A DNA stretch of 64,000 nt from Blastococcus sp. (GCA_025465355.1 JAODNN010000067.1:1-64000); one strand, 5' to 3'. Positions 46,655 through 56,875 are shown, counted from the first letter of the stretch. Translations and numbers: made by a program. Notes: generated by a model not told the origin, from the letters alone.

Positions 46655-47977
46655 GTGGGCAGGCACGCGGCGTCAGGCAGTGACGCACTCGACTGGGGGG
46701 TTGCACCCGTGGCCGCTGGGCGTCGCCGTACGGATCCGCCGGACGGGTTGTGGCGCGGCGCGTCCGCCGACGAGCTGAGCGACCAGCCCACCGACCCCGG
46801 CCGTGCACGCACGGAGCGTGCCGTCGGAGGGACCCGCGCGCCGGAGAGCCCCCGTCTGCGCCCTCGCCTGCCGTTGCCTCCGGTCCCGGCCGCGGCCGCC
46901 GGCCCGCGCACCACCGCCGCTCCTTTCCGCGCCGTACCGGCGCCGGACCGTGCGCCGGTCATGGCAGGGAGCGCTCCCGCTCCTGCCCAGCAGCTGCCGC
47001 CGAGCCGTCCCTGGACCGCCGACGACGCCCCCCTCGCCGTTCCCGGTCCGCGCGTCCCGGCGTCCCCGCCGGCCGCCGGCTACGGCGACTGGACCAAGCC
47101 GTCCCGCCCCGTGGACGAGGACCACCTCTCCGGACCGATCGGGGCGCGGGTTCCGGCCGCGCCTGCCACGACGGCGATCCCGGACCGCCCGGTCTCGGGC
47201 CGCCGCGGGCGTTCGGCCGACGCGTACGACGACGGCTACGCGAACGAGTACGACGACAGCTACGGCGACGAGCCCCTCGAGGCGCCCACCGCGGCGCCGG
47301 CTGCCTCCCGTGTCCCGGCCACCGGCCCGGTCGTCGGCGGTCGTGCCGCCAGGCGGGTGGAGCGTCAGGCCGCCGAGCAGGCGCGGCAGCGGGCCGCGAA
47401 GCGCAACGGGGTCTCCACCCCCTCGGCCACAGCCGTTCTGGACGAGGACGGCCGTCCCGATCGCAAACCCCGCCGGGTGGCCAAGGGCCTGGTAGCCATG
47501 GTGGTCGTCGCGCTCGGTGTGCTGGGCGCGTACTCGTTCGTGTCACCGAAGACCTCCGTGGCCGCGTCCCAGATGCCGGCCGCATCCGGCTCCGCCTCCG
47601 CAGCCGCGTCAGAGACGGCCGCGCTGCCGCCGCTGGCGACGACGGCGGTGGCACCCCCGGCGGTCGCTGCCGCCCCGGTCCGGGTGCCGGTGACGGTGCT
47701 CAACGCGACCGCCATCAACGGCCTGGCCGCCAAGGTGGCCGGCGCGCTGACCCCCAAGGGCTGGCCGGCCGGGGGTGTCGGCGCCTACAAGGCCGGTGAC
47801 GTCGCCGCCAGCACGGTGTTCTTCACCCAGGGCGATGAGAAGCAGCGCCAGGCGGCCGTGCAGCTGGTCGACCAGTTCCCGAAGCTCACCGGCCCCGCGG
47901 TCCGGTTCTTCCAGCTTCCGGCCGGCGTCACGGCACCGGGCCTGGTCGTCGTCCTGACCGGGGACTGGCAGCCCTGA
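46655..47977 (+). CDS. LytR C-terminal domain membrane protein
   Basis: A 440-aa protein. The long N-terminal region (1-270) is Pro/Ala/Arg-rich and disordered, with an Asp/Tyr-rich patch DDGYANEYDDSYGDE. One helix at about 276-296 (GLVAMVVVALGVLGAYSF) leads to an Ala/Ser linker and an external LytR_C domain from about 345 (VRVPVTVLNATAINGLAAKV) to the end. LytR_C domains occur alone or behind cell-wall ligase domains and probably contact the wall. The GTG at 46655 is 27 bp after the DUF3263 stop; the pair is conserved in actinobacteria. Confidence 0.88.
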   Translation: MGRHAASGSDALDWGVAPVAAGRRRTDPPDGLWRGASADELSDQPTDPGRARTERAVGGTRAPESPRLRPRLPLPPVPAAAAGPRTTAAPFRAVPAPDRAPVMAGSAPAPAQQLPPSRPWTADDAPLAVPGPRVPASPPAAGYGDWTKPSRPVDEDHLSGPIGARVPAAPATTAIPDRPVSGRRGRSADAYDDGYANEYDDSYGDEPLEAPTAAPAASRVPATGPVVGGRAARRVERQAAEQARQRAAKRNGVSTPSATAVLDEDGRPDRKPRRVAKGLVAMVVVALGVLGAYSFVSPKTSVAASQMPAASGSASAAASETAALPPLATTAVAPPAVAAAPVRVPVTVLNATAINGLAAKVAGALTPKGWPAGGVGAYKAGDVAASTVFFTQGDEKQRQAAVQLVDQFPKLTGPAVRFFQLPAGVTAPGLVVVLTGDWQP

Positions 47978-48021
47978 TCGGCGGGGCGGAACACCTGCCG
48001 CCCCCCGTCCGTTGCCGCAGC

Positions 48022-50913
48022 GTGCGCCCCGCCCGCGGGATCGTGCGTTCTCGCCCGCGTCCCGGCGCCCGCGCGACGCTCGCTGTCCTGCTTCCCCTGC
48101 TGCTGCTCGCCGGGCTGGTGGGATTCGCCCCGCCTGCGTCCGCGGACGACGTCCGGACCGAACAGGCTCGCGTCCCGTCGGGCTCGGGGGCGAACGCCGT
48201 CCAGTTGGACACCACGCTCTATCTACCGGCCTCGACCGCCACCCACCCCGCTCCGGCGGTGGTGCTCGCGCACGGCTTCGGTGGCAGCAAGGACTCGGTG
48301 GCCGCCGACGCCCAGGACCTCGCCGGCCGGGGCTACGTCGTCCTCACCTACTCCGCGCGTGGTTTCGGCGCGAGCACCGGGCAGATCGGGCTGAACGACC
48401 CCCGCTTCGAGGTCGCCGACCTGTCCACCCTGATCGACCTGCTGGCGAAGCGGCACGAGGTGCAGCTGGACCGTCCCGGTGACCCGCGAGTGGGGGTGGC
48501 CGGCGGGTCGTACGGCGGTGCCCTGTCGTTGCTGGGCGCGGCCTACGACCGTCGCGTCGACGCGATCGCCCCGCAGATCACCTGGAACTCGCTGACCACG
48601 GCGCTCTTCCCCTCCCAGACCGGCTCGGTCGGCGACGCCGGGACGGTCGCCGCGACACCGCAGACCGGGGGGGACGCCGGCGTCTTCAAGCGGCTGTGGG
48701 CCGGGCTGTTCTTCGGCGTGGGCTCGGCGCCCTCCGGCGGCCTGCTCGGCCCGCTCGGTGGCGGCGGGGGAGGCGCGGCGCAGCCGGCGCCGCGGGTCGA
48801 TCCCGCGGCCACGGACCCGGGGGCCGCGACTCGCGCGCTGACCTGCGGGCGCTTCCGCGCCGACATCTGTGCGGCCTACCAGTCCGCGGCGGCCAGCGGC
48901 ACGCTGACCCCGCAGATCGCGGCCGTGCTGGACCGCAGCAGCCCGTCGCGGGTGCTCGACCGGATCCACGCGCCCACCCTGCTCGTGCAGGGCACCCAGG
49001 ACTCGCTGTTCGGGCTCGGCCAGGCCGACGCGAACGCCCGGGGGATCGCCGCGAACGGCACCCCGGTGAAGGTCCTCTGGTATGCCGGCGGCCACGACTC
49101 GGGAGCGTCGGACCGGGTGACGCAGGATCTTCGCGCCCAGATCGCGGGCTGGTTCGACTGGTACCTGCGCAAGCAGGGGACCGATTCCGGCACCGGATTC
49201 GAGTTCCCCGCCCCGACGGGGCTGAGCGGAACCAGCGGCGGCACCGTCCAGGGCGGGACGCCGACCGTCCTCGCGCCCAGCTATCCGGGGCTCCACGGCA
49301 CCGCCCCCGCCCCCCGCACCCGGGTCGCGGTCAGCGGGCCGACGCAGCCGGTCGTCACGCCCGCGGGCGGCACCCCGTCGGCCATCACCACCGTGCCCGG
49401 GCTGGGCTCGCTGAGCGCGCTGGGCGGCGCCCTCGGGGGGACGTCGGTCGAGATCCCCGGGCAGTTCGCCGCCTTCCGGAGCGTGCCCCTGAGGACGGCG
49501 CTCGACGTGGTGGGCGCGCCGACCGTGCAGCTGGACGTGTCGGCTGCCGGTGGTTCGGCCACGTTGTTCGCCAAGCTCTACGACGTCGGACCCGGCGGGG
49601 AGATGACGCTGCCCTCGGGGCTCGTCGCGCCACTGTCCCTGACCCGGGTGTCCTCCGACCCGGCCACACCCACGCGTGTCGCGGTCACCCTGCCGGCGAT
49701 CGACCACCGCTTCGAGGCCGGCCACACGATGCGCCTGGTCGTCTCCTCCACCGACCAGGCCTACGCGCTCCCGTCCAGAGCGGCCGTCTACTCGGTCGGC
49801 CTCGCCGCGGGGGCCGGCAACGGGACCGCCGACCTCGCCGTCCCCCAGGTCGCCGGGCTGTCACAGGGCACGTCCGGCGTCGCGCGCTGGTGGGTGCTGC
49901 TGGCGATCCTCGCCGGGCTGGCGCTGGCCGGATGGGCAGCCGCCGAGCTGTGGGGCCGCCGTCGTCGCCGGCGGGTGTCGGCCGTCGAGCCCGACGGCGA
50001 GGACGTGCCGCTGCGCTTCGACGGCGTCACCAAGGCCTACAAGGACGGTTTCGTCGCCGTCCGCGACCTCTCCTTCGAGGTCCGACGAGGGCAGGTCCTC
50101 GGTCTGCTCGGGCCCAACGGCGCCGGGAAGACGACATCGCTGCGCATGCTGATGGGCCTGATCCGGCCCACGTCGGGGCGGATCAGCATCTTCGGGCACG
50201 CGGCGGGTCCGGGTGCGCCGGTGCTGTCCCGGCTGGGCTCCTTCGTGGAGGGCACCGGGCTCCAGCCGCACCTGTCCGGGCGGGACAACCTGACCCTGTA
50301 CTGGGCCGCCACCGGCCGGCCGGCCGAGGACGCGCACCTCGAGGAGGCCATCGAGGTGGCCGGCCTCGGGACGGCGATCGACAAGCGGGTGCGCCGCTAC
50401 AGCCAGGGCATGCGGCAGCGGGTGGCGATCGCGCAGGCGATGCTGGGCATGCCCGACCTGCTGGTGCTCGACGAGCCGACCAATGGGCTGGACCCGCCGC
50501 AGATCCACGCGATGCGCGAGGTGCTGCGTTCCTATGCCGCGACCGGTCGCACCGTGATCGTCTCCAGCCACCTGCTGTCGGAGATCGAGCAGACCTGCAG
50601 CCACGTCGTCGTCATGGCCAAGGGGGAGAAGATCGCGCAGGGCACCGTCGAGGAGATCGTGGGCACCGGCGGCGCGGTCCTGATCGGGCTGGACGATCCG
50701 GCCGACGCCGACAAGGCGGCCGCCGTCCTGGCCGCTCTGCCGGGCGTCGGCACGGTCGAGCGCGCCGACGACGGGCTGGTGGTGGACCTGGACGGCACCA
50801 GCCGCGCCCGGGCGCTGGAGGCGCTGATCGCCGCCGGGATCGGCGTCGACCAGCTGACCCCGCGGCGGCACCTCGAGGACGCGTTCCTGGCACTGGTGGG
50901 AGAGACGTCGTGA
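48022..50913 (+). CDS. Exported S15-type alpha/beta hydrolase fused to an ABC transporter ATPase
   Basis: A 963-aa fusion. A signal peptide (1-41, cut after ASA) precedes an X-Pro dipeptidyl-peptidase/CocE-like hydrolase: oxyanion AHGFGGSK, nucleophile Ser163 in GGSYGGA, acid in VQGTQDSLF, His in YAGGHDSG. A jelly-roll-like domain at about 430-615 follows, then a helix at about 625-645 (VLLAILAGLALAGWAAAELW), a WGRRRRRR stop-transfer tail, and a cytoplasmic ABC ATPase with Walker A GPNGAGKTT (about 697), signature YSQGMRQRVAIAQ and Walker B LLVLDEPTNGLDPP. The topology is self-consistent: enzyme outside, ATPase inside. The GTG at 48022 lacks a strong ribosome site. Substrate is unknown. Confidence 0.88.
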   Translation: MRPARGIVRSRPRPGARATLAVLLPLLLLAGLVGFAPPASADDVRTEQARVPSGSGANAVQLDTTLYLPASTATHPAPAVVLAHGFGGSKDSVAADAQDLAGRGYVVLTYSARGFGASTGQIGLNDPRFEVADLSTLIDLLAKRHEVQLDRPGDPRVGVAGGSYGGALSLLGAAYDRRVDAIAPQITWNSLTTALFPSQTGSVGDAGTVAATPQTGGDAGVFKRLWAGLFFGVGSAPSGGLLGPLGGGGGGAAQPAPRVDPAATDPGAATRALTCGRFRADICAAYQSAAASGTLTPQIAAVLDRSSPSRVLDRIHAPTLLVQGTQDSLFGLGQADANARGIAANGTPVKVLWYAGGHDSGASDRVTQDLRAQIAGWFDWYLRKQGTDSGTGFEFPAPTGLSGTSGGTVQGGTPTVLAPSYPGLHGTAPAPRTRVAVSGPTQPVVTPAGGTPSAITTVPGLGSLSALGGALGGTSVEIPGQFAAFRSVPLRTALDVVGAPTVQLDVSAAGGSATLFAKLYDVGPGGEMTLPSGLVAPLSLTRVSSDPATPTRVAVTLPAIDHRFEAGHTMRLVVSSTDQAYALPSRAAVYSVGLAAGAGNGTADLAVPQVAGLSQGTSGVARWWVLLAILAGLALAGWAAAELWGRRRRRRVSAVEPDGEDVPLRFDGVTKAYKDGFVAVRDLSFEVRRGQVLGLLGPNGAGKTTSLRMLMGLIRPTSGRISIFGHAAGPGAPVLSRLGSFVEGTGLQPHLSGRDNLTLYWAATGRPAEDAHLEEAIEVAGLGTAIDKRVRRYSQGMRQRVAIAQAMLGMPDLLVLDEPTNGLDPPQIHAMREVLRSYAATGRTVIVSSHLLSEIEQTCSHVVVMAKGEKIAQGTVEEIVGTGGAVLIGLDDPADADKAAAVLAALPGVGTVERADDGLVVDLDGTSRARALEALIAAGIGVDQLTPRRHLEDAFLALVGETS

Positions 50914-51785
50914 GCACGACCACCGAGCACGTCCAGCCGACCGGCGCGGTCGAGGGTTACCGGCCCGGCCGCACGTTGCGGCTCTCGGTCGAGCTGCGCC
51001 GCCAGTTCAAGCGCCGGCGGACCATCGGGGTGTTCGCGCTCATGGTCGTGCTGCCCCTGGTGCTCATCGCGGCGTTGCAGTTGGGCGCCAGCGACAACGC
51101 CCAGCAGAACAGCCGGATCAACCTGGTCGACGTCGCCACCGCCAGCGGGCTGAACTTCACGCTGTTCGTGCTGTTCGCGACCACAGGCTTCTTCCTGGTC
51201 GTGGTCTTCGCGCTGTTCTTCGGTGACACGGTGGCCAGCGAGGCGCAGTGGGGGTCGTTGCGGTACACGCTCGCCACCCCGGTGCCGCGCATGCGGCTGC
51301 TGCGGCAGAAGTGGTACGCGGCGCTCGTGCTGTCGCTCGGGGCGTTCGTGCTGCTGGTGGCGGTCGCCGTGGTGGCCGGTGGGATCACGTTCGGCTTCGA
51401 CGCCATCCGGACGCCTGTCGGGGTCACCATCGGCCAGGGCGAGGGGCTGCTGCGGCTGGCCGGGATGGTCGGCTACCTCACCGTCCACCTGCTGGTCGTG
51501 GCCACTCTGGGCTTCTGGTTGTCGACGATCACCGACGCGCCGCTCGCTGCCGTCGGGGGCGCCATCTTCACGATGTTCGTGTTCGCGATCCTCGATCAGG
51601 TCGAGCAGTTGGGTGCGATCCGCGACTGGTTCCCGACGGCGGGGGAGTTCGCGTGGACCGACCTGCTGCAGACGCCGCTGGACTCCGGGGACCTCTTCCG
51701 CGGGGTGGTGCAGTCCCTGGTCTACGCCGCCCTCTTCACCGCGCTGGCCTTCCGGCACTTCGCCCGCCGGGATGTGACCAGCTAA
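50910..51785 (+). CDS. ABC-2 type transporter permease
   Basis: A 291-aa membrane partner of the fused ATPase. Six helices are expected: about residues 35-53 (IGVFALMVVLPLVLIAALQL), 82-105, 145-170, 190-210, 215-235 and 265-285. A long external loop after helix 1 contains NAQQNSRINLVDVATASGLN. The GTG at 50910 overlaps the ATPase stop (GTGA), so the subunits are coupled. By class this would be an exporter. The stop overlaps that of the convergent HAD gene in the shared bases CTAA. Confidence 0.9.
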   Translation: MSTTTEHVQPTGAVEGYRPGRTLRLSVELRRQFKRRRTIGVFALMVVLPLVLIAALQLGASDNAQQNSRINLVDVATASGLNFTLFVLFATTGFFLVVVFALFFGDTVASEAQWGSLRYTLATPVPRMRLLRQKWYAALVLSLGAFVLLVAVAVVAGGITFGFDAIRTPVGVTIGQGEGLLRLAGMVGYLTVHLLVVATLGFWLSTITDAPLAAVGGAIFTMFVFAILDQVEQLGAIRDWFPTAGEFAWTDLLQTPLDSGDLFRGVVQSLVYAALFTALAFRHFARRDVTS

Positions 51786-52612
51786 AGGCTGGCGCGGACC
51801 GCCTGGGCCCAGCCCTCGCCCATCGCGCCGGCGGTGGCCCGCACGTTGGGGACGGCGGCCATCCGGTCGGCCATCCCGTCGACGGCGGCGCCGTTCGCGG
51901 TGATCCAGAGCCGGCCGACGGCGGGCGCCATCTCCAGATCGCTGACGCTGTCGCCGATCGCCACGGCGTCCGCCGGAGTGAGGCCGCGGCGTTCGAGGTC
52001 CCACGCGATGGCGGCGCCCTTGGAGATGCCGCGCGGCATCAGGTGGTAGACCCGCACCGGCCCGGGCGCGGCGTCCAGTGTCATCCGAGTCGTCGTCGGG
52101 AGGGCGCCGTTGTCCTTCAGTGTCAGCCAGCCGGCGCCCTGCTCCGCGAGCCAGGCGTCGACGGCCGGCGGGTCCACCCGGCCGCGGAGCAGGGCGTCGG
52201 CCGCGTGGGTGGCGTGCCAGGGCGCGTGCCACTCCAGCCGCCCCGGGTGCTCGGCGATCAGCCGGTCGACGACGCCGAGCTCCGTCATGACCGACATCGG
52301 CGTCCGCCCGGCGTACCGCTCGGGCAGCTCGCCGCTGAGGGCGTGGGTCTCCCGGCCGGCCTCCCAGGCGACGATCGCACCCAGTTCGGCGATGGCGCCG
52401 TCCGCGGCGAAGATGCGCGCCGCCTCGACCACCTGCTCGTACGTCCGCCCGCTGACCAGCACCAACGGCACGCCGGCGCGGTGCAGGTCGAACAGGGCCC
52501 CGGCCGGACCGTCGGTCAGTTCGCGGCCGGCGGTGTGCCAGAACGACCCGCGCGGGCCGACCATCGTGCCGTCGAGATCGGTGTAGACGATGCGGGCCGG
52601 CACGGCGTCCAT
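51782..52612 (-). CDS. HAD superfamily phosphatase (Cof/MPGP-like)
   Basis: A 276-aa haloacid-dehalogenase hydrolase of the type IIB group. Motif I is YTDLDGTMVG near the start, motif II LVLVSGRTYEQV, motif III Lys in GISKGAAI, and motif IV AIGDSVSDLEM, all intact. The cap between motifs II and III is of the size seen in sucrose-phosphate and mannosyl-3-phosphoglycerate phosphatases, so a sugar phosphate is a likely substrate; the last would fit compatible-solute synthesis but no synthase is near. The start is ATG 52612; a GTG at 52642 lies on top of a -10-like TACCCA and is less likely, while GTG 52603 remains possible. Confidence 0.85.
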   Translation of the reverse strand: MDAVPARIVYTDLDGTMVGPRGSFWHTAGRELTDGPAGALFDLHRAGVPLVLVSGRTYEQVVEAARIFAADGAIAELGAIVAWEAGRETHALSGELPERYAGRTPMSVMTELGVVDRLIAEHPGRLEWHAPWHATHAADALLRGRVDPPAVDAWLAEQGAGWLTLKDNGALPTTTRMTLDAAPGPVRVYHLMPRGISKGAAIAWDLERRGLTPADAVAIGDSVSDLEMAPAVGRLWITANGAAVDGMADRMAAVPNVRATAGAMGEGWAQAVRASL

Positions 52613-52646
52613 CCTGGCCGGGCTCGGGTGCGTGCCGTCCACTGGG

Positions 52647-52652
52647 TACAGT
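52647..52652 (+). promoter_or_regulatory. Candidate -10 element for the SAM riboswitch-thrC transcript
   Basis: TACAGT ends 13 bp before the first base of riboswitch stem P1 (52666), so transcription from about 52659 would include the whole aptamer. The surrounding ACTGGGTACAGT is an almost complete palindrome, and a TACCCA on the other strand could serve the divergent HAD gene. Confidence 0.55.
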
Positions 52653-52665
52653 CAGTGCCGTTCCA

Positions 52666-52789
52666 CTCATCCAGAGGGGCAGAGGGACACGGCCCGATGA
52701 AGCCCCGGCAACCGCCGCCCGCGCATGCGCGGGCGGGAGGTGCCAATTCCGTCCCGCGCGGCTCGACGGCCCGGTGCGGGAAAGATGAG
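52666..52789 (+). promoter_or_regulatory. SAM-I (S-box) riboswitch upstream of thrC
   Basis: The conserved core is unmistakable: AGAGGGGCAGAGGGAC, the kink-turn region GGCCCGATGAAGCCCCGGCA, the ACC that follows, the P3 hairpin CGCCCGCGCATGCGCGGGCG, and AGGTGCCAATTCC. Stem P1 pairs CTCATC (52666-52671) with GATGAG (52784-52789). The ribosome site GAGGAGG (52787-52793) begins inside the 3' strand of P1, so SAM-stabilised P1 should block translation of thrC. Such riboswitches normally control methionine and SAM synthesis. Confidence 0.93.
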
Positions 52790-52803
52790 GAGGTAGTCGT
52801 CGC

Positions 52804-54081
52804 ATGACTCTGACCGCTCCCACAACCACCGGCATCCCGGCGAATCCCGCCAAGGGCCTGGTCTGTCGTAACTGCGGTGCCACCTTCGGGCTGATCGCCG
52901 AGCACGCCTGCGCGGAGTGCTTCGGCCCGCTCGAGGTCGACTACGACGCCGAGACGATGCGCGCGGTCACCCGCGAGCAGATCGAGGCGGGGCCCCAGAA
53001 CATCTGGCGCTACGTGGCGCTACTCCCGGTCGGTCACGACCCGGCGAGCCGCGTCACCCTGAACCCGGGGATGACGCCGCTGGTGCGTGCCGACCGGCTG
53101 GCCGAGGAGCTGGGCCTCACCGGTGGGCTGTGGGTCAAGGACGACTCCGCCAATCCCACGCACTCCTTCAAGGACCGCGTCGTCAGCCTCGCCGCGACGG
53201 CCGCGAAGGGCCTCGGGTACCGGAAGATCGCCGCGGCCTCGACCGGCAACCTGGCCAACTCCGTGGCCGCGCACGCCGCGCGGGCGGGGGTGGAGTCCTT
53301 CGTCTTCATCCCCGCCGACCTGGAGCCGGGCAAGGTCGTGCAGTCGGCGGTGTACGGCCAGACACTGGTCGCCGTCGACGGCTCCTACGACGACGTCAAC
53401 CGGCTGACCAGCGAGCTCGCCGAGACAGACGAGTTCGAGGACACCGCGTTCGTCAACCAGAACGTGCGGCCCTACTACGCCGAGGGCTCCAAGACGATGG
53501 GCTACGAGATCGCCGAGCAGCTCGGCTGGCGGATCCCGGCCCAGGTGGTCATCCCGATGGCGTCGGGCTCGCTGCTGACCAAGGTGGACAAGGCCTTCCG
53601 GGAGCTGACCGCGGCCGGGATCGTCGAGGCCACGGAGTGGACCATCTTCGGCGCGCAGTCGGCCGGCTGCGACCCGATCGCGACCGCGTTCGACAACGGC
53701 TGGGACGTCGTCAAGCCGGTGAAACCGACGGGTATCGCGAAATCGCTGAACATCGGCAACCCTGCCGACGGCCCGTACGCGCTCGACGCGATCCGGCGCA
53801 CCGGCGGGGCCGTGGGACGGGTCGGCGACGAGGCGATCGTGCAGGGCATCCGCGACCTCGCGCGCACGACCGGCGTGTTCGCCGAGACGGCCGGCGGTGT
53901 CACGGTCGCGGTGCTGCGCCGGCTGGTCGAGGACGGCCGGCTGGACCCCGCCAAGGAGACCGTCGTCCTCAACACCGGTGAGGGCCTGAAGACCCTCGAC
54001 CCACTGGAGCCGGTGGTCGGCCCGACCCACCGGGTCGAGCCGTCGCTGAAGTCCGCCCGGGCGTCCGGCCTCATCGGCTGA
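52804..54081 (+). CDS. thrC: Threonine synthase
   Basis: Converts O-phosphohomoserine to threonine with PLP. The 425-aa protein has an N-terminal zinc ribbon (Cys21, 24, 36, 39), the PLP Lys123 in PTHSFKDRVV, the substrate loop STGNLANSVAAHAARAG and a phosphate-cup region PMASGSLLTK. It is the long form with zinc ribbon found in many actinobacteria, distinct from the thrC beside hom in the threonine operon. The ATG at 52804 has AGGAGG upstream, partly within the riboswitch P1. The regulation by SAM suggests the enzyme draws phosphohomoserine from, or balances, methionine synthesis. Confidence 0.93.
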   Translation: MTLTAPTTTGIPANPAKGLVCRNCGATFGLIAEHACAECFGPLEVDYDAETMRAVTREQIEAGPQNIWRYVALLPVGHDPASRVTLNPGMTPLVRADRLAEELGLTGGLWVKDDSANPTHSFKDRVVSLAATAAKGLGYRKIAAASTGNLANSVAAHAARAGVESFVFIPADLEPGKVVQSAVYGQTLVAVDGSYDDVNRLTSELAETDEFEDTAFVNQNVRPYYAEGSKTMGYEIAEQLGWRIPAQVVIPMASGSLLTKVDKAFRELTAAGIVEATEWTIFGAQSAGCDPIATAFDNGWDVVKPVKPTGIAKSLNIGNPADGPYALDAIRRTGGAVGRVGDEAIVQGIRDLARTTGVFAETAGGVTVAVLRRLVEDGRLDPAKETVVLNTGEGLKTLDPLEPVVGPTHRVEPSLKSARASGLIG

Positions 54082-54290
54082 GAGGTAGTGTCGGGCTCCT
54101 CCCCGGACCGAGTGACGGCGACGTCGCCGGATCCGGGCATGAAGCGTGCGTGAATGTGCTGCCAGACGGCCATTCCTGCTGTACCGTTCCGCGCGGTTCG
54201 AGTTCCACGTTCGTGTTCGGCGGGCGGAAGAGCTAGACCCGGTCCCCAGGTTCACGGGGGCCGTCCGCACGCACGAACGCAGGAGCACAC

Positions 54291-54491
54291 GTGGCACAGG
54301 GCACCGTGAAGTGGTTCAACGCCGAGAAGGGCTTCGGCTTCATCGCCGTCGACGGCGGTCAGGACGTCTTCGTCCACTACTCGGCCATCCAGATGGACGG
54401 GTACAAGAGCCTCGAAGAGGGCCAGCGGGTCAACTTCGAGGTCGTCCAGGGCGCGAAGGGTCCGCAGGCAGACGCCGTCACGGCCGCCTGA
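54291..54491 (+). CDS. cspA: Cold-shock protein, CspA family
   Basis: A 66-aa OB-fold RNA chaperone. RNP1 is KGFGFIAV and RNP2 is DVFVHYSAI; both are complete. [11 protein letters not shown] at the N-terminus is invariant in the family. The GTG at 54291 has GCAGGAGC 4-11 bp upstream. The 209-bp leader between thrC and this gene holds a GGCGACGTCGCC palindrome (54117-54128) and a possible -10 TACCGT near 54182; no cold-box is claimed. A strong terminator follows. Confidence 0.97.
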   Translation: MAQGTVKWFNAEKGFGFIAVDGGQDVFVHYSAIQMDGYKSLEEGQRVNFEVVQGAKGPQADAVTAA

Positions 54492-54509
54492 ACCCCAGCA
54501 CTCCGCGCC

Positions 54510-54542
54510 GAGGCCCGGTTCCCCTTCGGGGAGCCGGGCCTC
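54510..54542 (+). terminator. Terminator after cspA
   Basis: A 15-bp stem GAGGCCCGGTTCCCC pairs with GGGGAGCCGGGCCTC (54528-54542, one G-T pair) around a TTC loop. It is followed by GGTCGTTTTCC, a short T-run. Confidence 0.93.
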
Positions 54543-54584
54543 GGTCGTTTTCCCACCTCGACAGGGGGCTCTGCGCCCCCCGTT

Positions 54585-54611
54585 CTTGCACTCGCCAGGG
54601 TCGAGTGCCAA
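54585..54611. promoter_or_regulatory. CIRCE-like operator 1 (imperfect)
   Basis: CTTGCACTC, a 9-bp spacer, then GAGTGCCAA fits the HrcA operator layout TTAGCACTC-N9-GAGTGCTAA with a weaker left arm. It overlaps a possible promoter: TTGCAC at 54586-54591 and CAAACT at 54609-54614 are separated by exactly 17 bp. Confidence 0.75.
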
Positions 54612-54619
54612 ACTCATTT

Positions 54620-54646
54620 CTGGCACTCGGGTCACCCGAGTGCCAA
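54620..54646. promoter_or_regulatory. CIRCE-like operator 2 (strong)
   Basis: CTGGCACTC-N9-GAGTGCCAA, an 8-bp perfect inverted repeat (TGGCACTC/GAGTGCCA) with the canonical 9-bp spacer. It lies 35 bp centre-to-centre from operator 1 and near the predicted transcription start, 123 bp before the groEL ATG. HrcA is the expected repressor; its gene is not in this window. Confidence 0.88.
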
Positions 54647-54663
54647 TCAGGTCGGAACGGTGA

Positions 54664-56397
<1,734 letters not shown>

Positions 56398-56430
56398 GTC
56401 CAGCTCTCCCGTAGCACCAGCACTGCCCGG

Positions 56431-56462
56431 CAGGGGCGGTCCGCTTCGGCGGGCCGCCCCTG
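56431..56462. terminator. Bidirectional terminator between groEL and VOC gene
   Basis: A 14-bp stem, CAGGGGCGGTCCGC with GCGGGCCGCCCCTG (one G-T pair), closed by a TTCG tetraloop. It lies 33 bp after the groEL stop and 12 bp beyond the stop of the convergent VOC gene, so it can serve both. Confidence 0.88.
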
Positions 56463-56473
56463 TCGGCGTCCGG

Positions 56474-56851
56474 TCAGTCCTCCGGCGTGAAGACGCAGAA
56501 CTCGTTGCCTTCGGGATCGGCGAGAACGTCCCACTCGATGTCGGCGTCCTGAGCCCGGATCATCGTCGCCCCGGTGGCGAGCAGCGCATCAGTGGCGCCG
56601 ATGACGTCGAAGTGCATCCGGTTCTTGCGCACCTTGGGCTCGGGTACAGGAACGATCCACATGAGCGGGCCCGCGCCGGAGGGATCGGCGATCGGCACCG
56701 GCCAGTCGGTCGGGCGCGGCTCGTCGTCGGACGGGTTCTCCAGGGAGTCGCGGCGGACGTAGCCGAGTGCGGCGCACCACCAGTCGGCCAGTGCCTGGTG
56801 GTCGAGCGCGTCGAGGCAGAGATCCTTGAAACGAGCGGGTGCGTCAGCCAC
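56474..56851 (-). CDS. VOC/glyoxalase-like domain protein
   Basis: A 125-aa protein of the actinobacterial glyoxalase-like type. Key segments are RFKDLCLDALDHQALADWWC, VRKNRMHFDVIGATDALLAT with a metal-type His, and the C-terminal VLADPEGNEFCVF, which supplies the second metal Glu. Function is unknown; relatives are annotated as antibiotic-resistance or dioxygenase-like without proof. The GTG at 56851 is chosen where similarity starts; TACCCT (56860-56865, complement) stands 8 bp upstream, so the mRNA may be leaderless. It is divergent from the DUF72 gene, only 24 bp apart. Confidence 0.88.
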   Translation of the reverse strand: MADAPARFKDLCLDALDHQALADWWCAALGYVRRDSLENPSDDEPRPTDWPVPIADPSGAGPLMWIVPVPEPKVRKNRMHFDVIGATDALLATGATMIRAQDADIEWDVLADPEGNEFCVFTPED

Positions 56852-56875
56852 GACCGCGCAGGGTAGCTGCCGGAC

